64,000 nucleotides of DNA from Lobulomyces angularis (lineage: Eukaryota > Chytridiomycota > Chytridiomycetes > Lobulomycetales > Lobulomycetaceae): positions 39,658-103,657 of the forward strand of contig JADHYX010000007.1 in assembly GCA_027604685.1 (NCBI GenBank). The letters run 5' to 3'. Of this stretch, positions 41,173 through 53,369 are shown piece after piece (within the stretch, counting starts at the first letter, position 1; each line of letters opens with the position of its first letter). The notes under the pieces are model-generated. The model was not told the DNA's origin. It searched no databases and saw nothing but the letters and a program-made list of their open reading frames with translations. Position numbers and translations under genes: made by a program.

Positions 41173-43210
41173 TCATTTTTTCCTGCAATTTAAAACATTT
41201 TTCAGCTCATTTAGTAAAAGAATTTCAGGTTTTACAATTAATTTTAGCTTTTCCTGAAACTTGACGTTAGAAAATTACACATTAAATAAACAGAAACAAA
41301 CCTTTTCCAACCTTTCTGATCTTTGCAGCATGATCCGTTCTTCTCTTGATAAAACCTAAATTTGAAAATATTACTTTTTCTCATACATTTATTACCTTTT
41401 TTATATCGGATACATCTTCAATCTCTGTTTCAGCTTCAAACAGTTCTTCCCTTACATTAAGTTCTTCTGTAAAGGGAGTATCTTCGTTGATTCTAAACTC
41501 CTGTAAAACTGTCTTTATTTTTGATTCAAAAGTCGAATTTACTTCTTCATTTTTTAGTGTTTCTTCAAGTAGCTTTTCATCATCTGTTGCTCCTAGCACC
41601 GCTAATTGATAGTCCGATGATATTATTTCTATGTCCTTTCCAACTGTGTTGAAAGTTTTCAAGAACTCGTCGTATTTTTCTACAACTTTGTCTAAAAATA
41701 TTGAGTGTAAGTTCTGGTGCAATAGACTTACCATCCTCATTTAGAATTTTAAAACAATGCAATATCTTTACTTTCAATCCATGTAAGTTATTATCCAAAC
41801 TTGACAACGATCTCAATAAAAATCGTTTTTTTAGTATTTTATCATTTACTGCGCACTTAAGGTTAGAATTCTTCACTTCCTTAAAATTACCATTGGTATT
41901 TTCAAGGACGCTTGGTATCACTAAAGTTTAAAGATAAGTTTGAATAATGTTTTTTATACAATAATTTTAATAACGAATTTACTAGTTTCCCGATAGAGTA
42001 CATCTCTAAGCTCTAAAAACAAATCGTAAAACTGTGTACTGAGGGTATCAAAAAATGCAATAAATTTAAAACTTTTAAAATTTATCCATGATATTTGCAA
42101 TTCTTCATTAGAATTTTCTAACTTAGTAAAGAAGTTAAATATTTCATTTAAAAAATATGCCGTTCTAATTTCCCTTATCTCATTCAATATTGCCTTAAAA
42201 TCTGAAATAGTTAGAAGTTGTTCTTCGCTAAAATCAAATTGAATGTTGTCTAATAAACAGTGGCTCTTTCCTTCATCATCTAAAAAACCTTTCACTGATT
42301 CTCTTAAAAACCCAACAGCCGATAATAAAACCAGCTTTAATTTTAATCTCAGTTTCCGATGATTATAATACTTTATTGAACTGTTTAAATCGTTTACTGT
42401 AATTTTATTACACCTAACAAAAGAGTTTTTTTTTTTTTTTTTATTTTTTATTCTGCACAAAAAAAAAATTTTTTTTGAAACATACAATCTATATCCTCTT
42501 GATATTAATTCCAGCTCTTGAATTGACCTGATGCAGGTATTCACAGTATTATCAAATAACTTTGAAGAATTCAAAAACTTTTCCAAGGATACCAAAAAAT
42601 TTCGATGTACATTTTTAATGCGAATGTATTTTTCATAGCATTTATTTTTAATTGCCGGTACATTGGAAAATATTAAACTTCCACTAGTCAGCGACAGAGT
42701 GGTAAAAATTGCAAATTTGGGTTGAAAAAGATTCATTTTAAAAAAGTATTTTAGGATCATAAAGTTGAAACCAAGTATACTTGAAAAAAAACTAAGCTTG
42801 GTTAAGTTTTTTTGTCTCTCTAGGGCATCCACTTTCATCTGAACCTTGGTTTCATAAAATTTTACTTTTTCTAAGTTTACTTCATGATTTAACTCAATTA
42901 ATGCAAAATTTCTAATTTTTTCTTTATAAATTTGTATAATTAAAAAAAACAAAGTATGACTGTTTTCCTAAAAAAACAAAAATTTACTTCTTTTTCAGAG
43001 AAAAGAAATAAAAGGTTTATGATTATCACCTGTATAATTTTTTTCCTGTTTGGTTTAATATTGTTTTTTTGATTCTGTTGCTTCGTAAACTCGAAAGATT
43101 GGTAATTGTGTTTTTCCAGTTCTACATTACCAGAATTAAAATAAATTTAAGTTGAAGAAACCTTTAAAGTAATCTGCTAATGGTGAATCTTCAAAAATAA
43201 CTTCACTCAT
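41173..43210 (-). CDS. VEZT: Vezatin-like membrane protein
   Basis: Vezatin-family proteins are membrane adaptors that bind myosins; the fungal relative Inp2 links myosin V to peroxisomes. Start MSEVIFEDSPLADYFK at 43210 matches the vezatin start EVVFENSPLYQYL. A hydrophobic hairpin-like segment follows (LSFFSSILGFNFMILKYF and FAIFTTLSLTSGSLIF). Then comes the family hallmark VNTCIRSIQELELISRGYRL (animal KALRLIQETEVISRGFTL). Later segments align loosely: LVLLSAVGFLRESVKGFLDD, a helical region with ILNEIREIR, and FEAETEIEDVSDIKK. The gene ends with LLLNELKNVLNCRKK, echoing vezatin VLQELKSVLG, with the stop at 41173. About 600 residues. The fungal-only Inp2 subgroup is an alternative, but the N- and C-terminal blocks are vezatin-like. 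Confidence 0.75.
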
Positions 43211-43767
43211 ATTATTTACTGCCGAATATTAATGTATATTTTTATATTTCTACTAAATTAGGTATTTAAAAAAAAAGTCATTAAAGTTTTTAATTTTTCA
43301 ATACACTATCAATGAAAAAAAAATAAAGAAATTTTTTTATAACTTTTGTGAGTTTAACTGTGGATAAATTGCGGATAGAATTTAAATTTCTTTTCAACTT
43401 TATATCCGTTTTTAAGATCTTTATACCATGGTTCCTGTACATATGAAATATCACAAAATTTCTTTTTATCAAAGTTATCAATGTAAATAAAACAATTTTA
43501 ATTTCAATTGCATTAAACATAAGCTAAGAAAGGATATTGACCTCATTAAATCAGACTTCAAATTTATTCCACCTTCTCTAAAAAGGTTACTGTTAATAAC
43601 GTTCAAAAAAATAGGACAAATAGTGAATTTTAATCCGAAATGTTAATTTTTACTAGTATTGTAGTGTAAATGTAAATCAATACAAATATATATATATCTA
43701 TATATAAATGTAATCGCTCTTTTTAAATAAATTTTTTTTAAATTTCTGTTTTTATTTGATTTTGAAA
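43211..43767. other. Tandem spacer mS23/vezatin
   Basis: 557 nt downstream of mS23's neighbour start; A/T-rich with a (TA)n stretch near 43.69 kb. A 76-codon minus-strand open frame at 43290-43520 shows no recognisable motif and is left out. Confidence 0.5.
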
Positions 43768-44926
43768 CTAATTATCAGAAACTTCCTCTTTTAAGGATGA
43801 TACCGGCCCTGATGAAACTTCAAATCTATTAAGTTGGTCGGATTTTGATCGTTGTGCTTCAAGTCTAAAAAAAAATTTAAAATATTAAAAAATAAAAAAA
43901 ATTCAGAGTATGTATATAATTAAATTGTTTAAATCTTTTTCATTTTTATTTTCTTTTTTTTGGTATTTACTTTTCTGATTGATCGGCTTCAAAGGCATTA
44001 GATAATACCAACTGTAAATTTTCATTGTGCAAAAACATATTCGTATATTTTCCTTTTGATAAAATGATATCTTCTCTCTGTTCAACACTATCAGTTACGA
44101 CTTTTCCTTCTTGATTGCTTAATACCGATGAAGCGATTTGTTCCTCTTTTTCTCTCTCCAAAAATTCTTTAAACTCCTGATTCGATTTTTGCTGATAAAA
44201 TAGTTTCAAGGCTATTTTATATGCTTCATTCCTAGACTTTTTGTTTTCCCCGTTTTCTGATAAATACTTTGCATAACGTACAACACTAAAATGCAATTTA
44301 ATAAAATGCATTAATTTTATATTAACCTTTCCCCTGTAAATTTGGAATCTATTTGAAAGTCATCAAAGGTTTTGGTACTACTATTTTCTTTATCAAAAAT
44401 AAAATCTTCCTCAGTTTGGACTAATGTTATAGGTTCAGTAAGTTCAAATGGATGATTTTCAAAGAATGTTTTTCTAATGGAATCTAAAATAATAACAAAT
44501 TAGGTTATTGGTAAAGACAAAATTATAAAGCATTTTGTCCACCTTCAGGGTAAATAATATTCGGAGGACATTTATTGTATTTTGGTTTATAAGCCTTTTT
44601 AGGATTGTTCACCCGATTGAATCTAATTTTTTCAACTCTCTTTGAGTGGTCACCTTTAAACTGTTTAAAAGTATTAGGATCGTTATTTACTAGGGGCATT
44701 GGTGCAGGTGAGTATAGCTTAATTGCATCGATAAATCTAAAAAATAAGAAAATTAAATTAGGGCACTTACGGTCAAAAAAAAAAAGAACAACGCTTCTTT
44801 TCAATTTTTGAGACAATGAAAAATTAATTTTATATATGCCTACTTCGGATGAAAATCTTCTTGATTTTGTTTAATTTTGGCCAAGTTATATTGTAGAATT
44901 TTATATGGATTATTTTTTAATTTCAT
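43768..44926 (-). CDS. RSM25: Mitochondrial small-subunit ribosomal protein mS23 (Rsm25)
   Basis: Component of the mitochondrial 37S/28S ribosomal subunit. Start MKLKNNPYKILQYNLAK at 44926. An intron with donor after CCGAA joins in frame to KFIDAIKLYSPAPMPLVNND. Family blocks: FKQFKGDHSKRVEKIRFNR, KYNKCPPNIIYPEGGQNA, IRKTFFENHPFELTEPITLV (yeast form FYREHPWELLRPRI), and ERVVRYAKYLSENGENKKSR followed by NEAYKIALKLFYQQK (yeast RRQYFLM..AYDVARKEFY). The last exon begins LEAQRSKSDQLN and stops at 43768. About 285 residues. The basic, helix-rich ending is usual for this protein. It is encoded tandem to vezatin. Confidence 0.78.
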
Positions 44927-45139
44927 TTTAAAAAAAATTTGAAAAAAAAAAAAAAAAAAAAAAATGATGTTCAATTGACCTTTTTCAAATAAAAAAATAA
45001 TTTTTATATTAAGATATTGAAAATCTATTCAAGTTAGTGTCTTAACTAATGAAGTTTTACAATTTTTAATTAATATTTCTGAATATTAATTAAAAGATAT
45101 TATATAAAAAAATTGAAAAAAATTGGAAAAAATTAACTT

Positions 45140-45211
45140 CTCCCAGACAGGGAATCGAACCCTGGTCATCTGCGTGACAGGCAGATATACTAACCACTAT
45201 ACTATCTGGGA
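45140..45211 (-). tRNA. tRNA-Asp (anticodon GTC), copy 1
   Basis: 72-nt cloverleaf with no intron. Reading the minus strand it begins TCCCAGATAGTATAGTGG, and the 7-bp acceptor stem TCCCAGA/TCTGGGA is fully paired, with a G discriminator. The anticodon arm is CTGCCTGTCACGCAG, giving GTC (Asp). The T arm holds GGTTCGATTCC. CCA is not encoded. Confidence 0.97.
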
Positions 45212-45429
45212 TTGAATGGCATTGGAAATTACAATACTTCATTTAAGTTAATAATAAGTAAAGAAAATTTCTTCGATTCTGTCATATCATTAACCGTAAT
45301 TGGATATACCAATATAAATTAAACTATTTTATACTAAACAGTTAATAATACTTGACTTATACTAACCTGATAATTGAACATACTAAATCATTAAGTGGTT
45401 TTTAAATTTGTTACCAATCCTTCAACATT

Positions 45430-45900
45430 GAGTAATGACAGTGGATTAATCCTTTTGAATAGAAAAAGTGATGGTATTCCAGAATGACCAGATGTAGTTT
45501 TAGAGGAAATTATTGGAAAATATATAGTTTTAAATGGTATAAAACAATTTAAAAAAAGAACTGAATAGATAGCAATTTGAAAGATAATAACACAGAAATT
45601 AGAGAAAACTTTTTAGGAAAGTTACAAACTAGTGATGAAAGGTACCTCCCTGCTATTAAAGCATATTATGATAGTATTAACAGCACTGGTGACTTGTACC
45701 AATGTAATTGTAATTTATCCGTTTTTACAAAAAAAAAAAAAATAATGATACTAGTTACCTCTTACATTACATAGAAAGTTGAATATAAAAATTAAAATTG
45801 TTTAATTTAGGTTAACGGCTGCACACTATGTCATTAGGACAAACCTGTTAAGAGCTGAAAGAAATTGAGCAAGTCTGGGGGGATTCTATACAATACACTG
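45430..45900 (+). pseudogene. Coding-like relic, unrecognised
   Basis: Fragments read like protein in shifting frames, interrupted by stops: VLEEIIGKYIVLNGIKQF near 45.5 kb, then TEIRENFLGKLQTSDERYLP at about 45.6 kb, and RLTAAHYVIRTNLLRAERN near 45.8 kb. Codon composition differs from the random A/T spacer. I cannot assign it. It may be a decayed host gene, part of the neighbouring element, or an unspliced gene whose exons I have not found. Confidence 0.3.
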
Positions 45901-45957
45901 ATGCGGAAATGAAAAGAAACAGTTTTAAGTTTCAAAATAAAACTTTTAATTTAATTT

Positions 45958-46735
45958 TTACATTTCAAATCTATTTTGGCTACCATTAAGAGCCATACAT
46001 TCTCCAGCTGCAATGTCACGATGAAAATATAATAAACATTTTTACAATACTTTCTTTTCTCCCAATCTGTGAAAGTTGGCCAAAAACTTCTAAGACATGT
46101 TTTGAGAAGTAAATATTCATTGCAACCACAGTTGCAGCCCTAAAGCTCTTGCTTTTTTTATGACAAAATTTTGGAAAGCATTGTGCAGTAAAGGAAGTCC
46201 TGTGAATGTACTTAATTAAATATCTTCAACAAACAGCACAGAGTTAATTTCAAATTTCAACTTCCGTTAATTTTCACCAATTAGGAATACCTTAATTTTA
46301 GTAGATTACTGAATATTATCTCAATTTAGATCTTTTAGTGTTCTTTGGCTTCCTCATATTTGATAAGTCAGTTCAGGAGGAGTAACACCCCATATGATTT
46401 CCTATATGATGTAACCTTGTTTCTTCGCTACAAACTTACCTTCCACCAATTTAATCCCAGTGTTCATTTTGCGGTATTCTATTTCTTTTCTTAATCGTCT
46501 TATTTCAAAGTCCATAATGCATGCAGCAACAGACCAGAGATCCAAAATACATTCCAATGATTGTTTTTGGTTTAAATCCCAAGGGAGAACCCATTTACCT
46601 ATTGTTTCAAGGCAGTTAATTTATTGATCTGAAACTTTCTTACATCTTTGAGAAAGCAGTTTTTTTTGTGTTGAATCGAAAATCAATGTAGTAACATCAG
46701 CTCTAGTGGAATCTGACAGAGCCAGTTTTTGTTTT
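45958..46735 (-). pseudogene. Decayed TnpB/Fanzor-like RuvC nuclease gene
   Basis: TnpB/Fanzor proteins are RNA-guided nucleases encoded by transposable elements. On the minus strand an N-proximal piece LSDSTRADVTTLIFDSTQKK (about 46.67-46.73 kb) resembles the RuvC-I region (DPGxR..VT). A middle piece is KWVLPWDLNQ, then DFEIRRLRKEIEYRKMNTGI. Near the 3' end, in a frame broken by three stops, come IFTSQNMS, a zinc-ribbon-like Cys (KCLLYF) and then YFHRDIAAGECMALNG, which has the form of the RuvC-III motif (RDxxAxxN/M) found in eukaryotic relatives. Other pieces of the same region read better in a second or third frame, so it carries several frameshifts. It lies between the two tRNA-Asp copies. 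Not functional as read. A different transposase family is possible. Confidence 0.45.
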
Positions 46736-47232
46736 CATCAGTTTTTGTTTTCATGAAATGGTGTTGATGATTGATTCCCATTGTAATTAGGAGATATTAA
46801 TTTAAATAAATGAGCTTTTTTTTCCAATAACTTAATCATTTCTAATTGACAAATAATAAGCAAATATTTGTGCTATATATATAGTTTTGTGGAAGTAACT
46901 TCTGGTCACATGATTCATTAAGAACATCAAATCATTTACAAAGAAAAATTCTAAGAATATTTTTTAAGTGTGTTATTTAATAAATATAAAGTTCAGGAGT
47001 AGGCTTCCCTTGACCAAAATTAGTGCATTAAATCAATTTTTGAAACAGAGAAGATCTCGTAGAGCAAATTTGTTGAATACAACAAAACATTATAAAATTT
47101 AAATTTATCAGTCCAATCAACAAAAGGAATTTATAATAAAAAGCTTAATGTATCGATATAAACCATAACTGCTGAATATTTATTGATTAAAGTGGGTTGT
47201 CTAAAAAATTGGAATCATCTAAAAAAAGAATT

Positions 47233-47304
47233 CTCCCAGACAGGGAATCGAACCCTGGTCATCTGCGTGACAGGCAGATATACTAACCACTATACTATCT
47301 GGGA
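47233..47304 (-). tRNA. tRNA-Asp (anticodon GTC), copy 2
   Basis: 72 nt, identical throughout to the copy at 45140-45211, including the acceptor stem and anticodon arm. Identity extends a few bases into both flanks (TTCTCCCAGA on one side, GGGATTGAATG on the other), then stops. Confidence 0.97.
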
Positions 47305-48299
47305 TTGAATGAGTTTTAAATTTAGATTTTTTGATGTTAATTATTGTTAAACTAATGAATCCCTTGCCAAAAATTAAATTTGCACCAATTTATTAAACTT
47401 GATTTCACTAAACATTAACTGTGCTTGATTTATACTAACTTAACCCACCAATAGAACATAATCAACCATTAATTGTAGTTGATTCATACTAAACAATTAA
47501 CTGTACTTCACTTATACTTGGTTTAACTAAGTAATGTATTATACTTGGTTTATACTAACCTTTGAATTTTAATCCATTATACTAATTTATTAAACTGATT
47601 ATATTAATTAATTAAAATTGTTTTACTAAATAAAATATTATACTCCAACCTGAAATATTGGGTTGGACTATCGTTTTCTTTTTCTTAACTGGTAATGGTG
47701 AAATAGCTTCAATTATCCTTTTTGGATCTCATTTAAAATGGAAAACTTGAATATAAAAATTGGGGAAACCCGTTCAGAGACTTAAATAATAATTGTTTCG
47801 AAATGATGGTCTTCAAACAATTATTGAACTTTAAACTTTTTTACTTTAAAGTGTAAGTAATGAAAAAAAAAAGAAAAAAGAACATATTGCAGTTTATGGT
47901 TTTTGTGATTTGACAAGATTACACAACTTTTTGTAAAGTGTATCACTGAACAACAGCGAAAAACATGAGTTTTTTGATAAAAATAAGGGGGCATGAGTGA
48001 ACTTTTTTATTCAAACCAGTAGAATTATTAAAGTGATGAGTTATTGCAAATGATATAAAATAAAGTTATTTCTAAACATTGGTTTTTCATGGTAAAATTA
48101 ATTTTTGCTTGTTATTGAAACTAGTAGGATTTCTAAACTCACTTTATATTGTTGTTGGATCTTTAATTTAGTTAAAAATTTTTTAAAATTATTACTTTAA
48201 TTTTGGCAAAATATTAAATATTTTTTGATGTGGTTACATTAGATGTAAAAAAAATGAATTACTTAAAATGCCAAAATACTATATATCAAAGGTATGCTA
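47305..48299. other. Spacer between tRNA-Asp copy 2 and DDX41
   Basis: About 1 kb. The first 300 nt contain degenerate tandem words (separate repeat entry). The remainder shows no recognisable ORF, RNA or element. Confidence 0.45.
47385..47625. repeat. Degenerate minisatellite, CTTGATTTATACTAAC-like unit
   Basis: Words close to ACTTGATTTATACTAACC recur with variations (TGCTTGATTTATACTAACTT, AGTTGATTCATACTAAACAA, ACTTGGTTTATACTAACCTT). Related copies lie at about 45.31-45.37 kb (AATACTTGACTTATACTAAC), beside the other tRNA-Asp. Spacing is irregular. Confidence 0.55.
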
Positions 48300-50387
<2,088 letters not shown>

Positions 50388-50894
50388 TATTATGAGTAGT
50401 TAATTACTATTTAACAGATTTGAAATTTTTGTTTAAACCCTCAAATCAAAAAAACTTGAATAAATTTATGAGATGTTAATTCAGAAAAAAACAAATGTAA
50501 GAATGATAACCTCAGAAAAATGAAATTAATATATAACTATACACTAATTAACAATCGGTGTTCAATAAAAAAGTCATTAAAAATTTGATTGAACAGCAGT
50601 TCCAAATTATGTGTGAAAAAAAAGTTACTTATTATTCCATTTTGCATGTTTTTTAAGTAGTTTTTCTTTTCAATCAAGTATTTTTTTTTAAAGAAGCTTT
50701 TTTTTTTGAACATTAACAACTTAAAAGAAATTAAAAAAAGCTTGTTACTTTTTTAAAAAAAAATAAAACTACCATAATAAATTTAAAAAAATCATTTACA
50801 ATAGAATTGTCTTGATATTTAATTTAAATTCCTGCATTTGATCAATTGTGCTTGTATTAATATTTGTACAACAATTTAATATTTAAATGAAAAT
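50388..50894. promoter_or_regulatory. Divergent intergenic region DDX41/SAP-F-box gene
   Basis: 507 nt between start codons, A/T-rich. The 60-codon minus frame at 50537-50719 is Lys/Phe-rich low complexity. No specific regulatory site recognised. Confidence 0.4.
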
Positions 50895-52944
50895 ATGGAA
50901 AATTCTAATAATCCTCAAGAAGTAAGGAACGAACTAAATCAACAATATTGTGTTCCAGCTGCATTGCATCCAGTTCCACTTTCATCTAATGAGCGAAGTT
51001 ACGCTACAAACTACCAAACTAATCAAAATCAAACTTTTCCACTTACTCACATCAATCAACAGGAACACTACTACAAACCCGTAATGCCGCCGCAGTATAA
51101 GTTGGTAAATAAATATTAATAATTAGTTGATATAAAACTATTATAAACGTTTATGTTCACAAGAATCCACCAGTTGCAAACGTCAACATTACTGATTTAA
51201 ATTCACCATCCCACCCTGTTGTATCACCTAATGTTAATATATCAAGCTCGAATATTCCTATGTTTGATAATTCGTTAGGTAGCAATGCTAAAAATGCATC
51301 AAGTTCGAAGATAAGTAGTGTTGATAGCCTACTAAACATTTATGCATCAAGTTCGAGGAACAGTGTAAATAATGTTCTAAATTCGAATTTAACCACTGTA
51401 GATAATTCCTTAAATGGTAGTACAGCAAATAATAATCTACAAGTTGAATCTAGAAAAAAAATAACTACTTCTACAGCTAAAAATTTAAAAGTTGGGGAAT
51501 TAAAATTGGAACTTGAGGCCAGAGGCTTGTCTACCATTGGATTAAAAAAGGTTCTCTTAGCGAGGCTGTTAACAGAACTAAAAAAAACAGTGTCCGAAAC
51601 TGAAAGGTATGATTTTACGAATCACTCTAATTTATTTCCAAAATATCCTACTAGATTAACTATACTTCCGAATGAAATTCTAGTACGAATTTTCGAATTT
51701 TGTAATGAAGATTTAGAAGCTCTTTTGAAGTTTGCTGCCATTAATAAGAGGTTAAGGCTGTTAACATTTTCCTCACCATCACGTAATATAAAATTTAGCA
51801 GCTATTCAAATTTTTTTATTTTCTATAATAGTGTGGATTGATTTATATTTAAGTCCAAAATTTGACTTGAAATTTTTTCAAAATATGGTTAAGGATAGTA
51901 TTCATGAGTGTGTGAGAACAAAATCATTCAAGTTATTCGACTTTGAAAAATCAAAAGACATTACTGCCGAAGCAGTTTTGTACCTTCTAAAAACCTTTCC
52001 TAGTTTGGAAAATCTCCTTTTTGATGACTGTCCAAATTTATTTTTAGAAGATTTATTAAGATTCTTAAAAGAAAGTACTTTGCAAGGTTTGAATTTGAGT
52101 CAAGTTTATTTTAAAGGTACTTCTATTAGCAATATTAAGATTTCATTTTTTTTTTATTTATTTTTTTTTAGATTGCCATAAGATTAAATCGGTAGATGGT
52201 TACAATGCATTTTCTAACAATCAGACAAGACAAGAAGCAGGATGTTTGAAAATTTACGAAGAACTTCAACTGGAATTTGAAAAGATAAGTAAAATCGGCT
52301 CAAACATAGATTTTTCTCCTATTGTTTGTGCTTGTAAGCAAAGATTGGCTTCTGGTTTTATAAAAAATAAGAAACTGGCGTGCTTCTTCTATGAATTTTG
52401 CGGGTAAATAAAGAATTGCAAATCCATAATTAACATTATTTGCAGTACAAAGTGGGACGCAGGTTGCAATTTTTGTCAAGATTTTGTCAGGTGCTATTGT
52501 AAAAGCTGTTGGAAGATTGCCTGTAAAAATTGTTATATGAAAGAATTGTACTGTAAATGTGGAAAATTTTTGCTTCCTGGATGTAAATTTGCGAAGGATC
52601 AAGGAAAGGAAGGTAAATTATTGTTTATCTGTTAAAACCTCTTTTATTTTATTTAGAGTGGGAAATTGAAGAAGAAGAGCTTGAGCGAGAAAAGTGTGTT
52701 GATTGTAAAAGCAAACTTTGTTTTGAGTGTAACGGAAACCCAGATAATTATTGTGTAAGAAAATGAAAAATTTGAAAACTTTGTTTATTATTTAAAGCAC
52801 AACTGCGAGTTACCTGTATGTAGCTCTTGCGCCAGAGATAGTGCAACTGCAAGTTTAAGGCGATGCAATTCTTGTGAAGAGAAGTTTTGTCCCTACTGTA
52901 TACCAGAGCTCGAGGAAAGTTGTACTGAATGTTTGTCTAAATAG
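50895..52944 (+). CDS. SAP + F-box + leucine-rich + Cys-rich zinc protein
   Basis: Unrecognised as a named gene; domain content suggests a ubiquitin-ligase substrate receptor with nuclear or DNA contact. Start MENSNNPQEVRNELNQQYC at 50895. The first 170 residues are Ser/Asn-rich disorder. A SAP domain follows (LKVGELKLELEARGLSTIGL, then KKVLLARLLTELKK). Next is an F-box: LTILPNEILVRIFEFCNEDL with LLKFAAINKRLRLLT. Two or so leucine-rich repeats come after (FPSLENLLFDDCPNLFLEDL). The C-terminal about 180 residues hold more than 20 cysteines: CNFCQDFVRCYCKSC, IACKNCYMKELYCKCGK, CVDCKSKLCFECNG, CELPVCSSCAR, CEEKFCPYC and a final CTECLSK, stop at 52944. The cysteine pairing is like tandem B-box/RING-like or PHD fingers, not a canonical RING. 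About 600 residues. Confidence 0.75.
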
Positions 52945-53369
52945 ACTTAATCAGTTTTATTTCAATAAGTATAGATTTGAAATAGTTTTGGAGTTTTTAT
53001 TAAAACTTACCTTAATTTGAAGGAGTTTAAGATTATATTATTAATTTTTACCGTAATTATGATAGATTTTAAATTTTTTTTTTTTTTTTGGTTATAATAT
53101 AGTTATTTATAATTCGTCACATAAGTTAAAAAGGCTGTTACTGAGTAAATATTACATTTTTGATTGTACTAACTTTTTGTATGAATTTATCAGTTCAGTT
53201 AGATACAATAGCTCTTGAATCTAAGAGAAATGGTGATGTTAATACAGAAAAGAATTCGTAATTATAGTTGATAATCATCATATATTCGAAAATTTAAATT
53301 AAAACTAGTAGAGTCTAAGGTATAATTTATGACCACATGTTACGTTTTTCCACGAAACTAAAAAGCATC
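52945..53369. other. Convergent spacer SAP-F-box/VPS9
   Basis: 425 nt between the two 3' ends with a T-run near 53.07 kb. No gene recognised. Confidence 0.5.
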
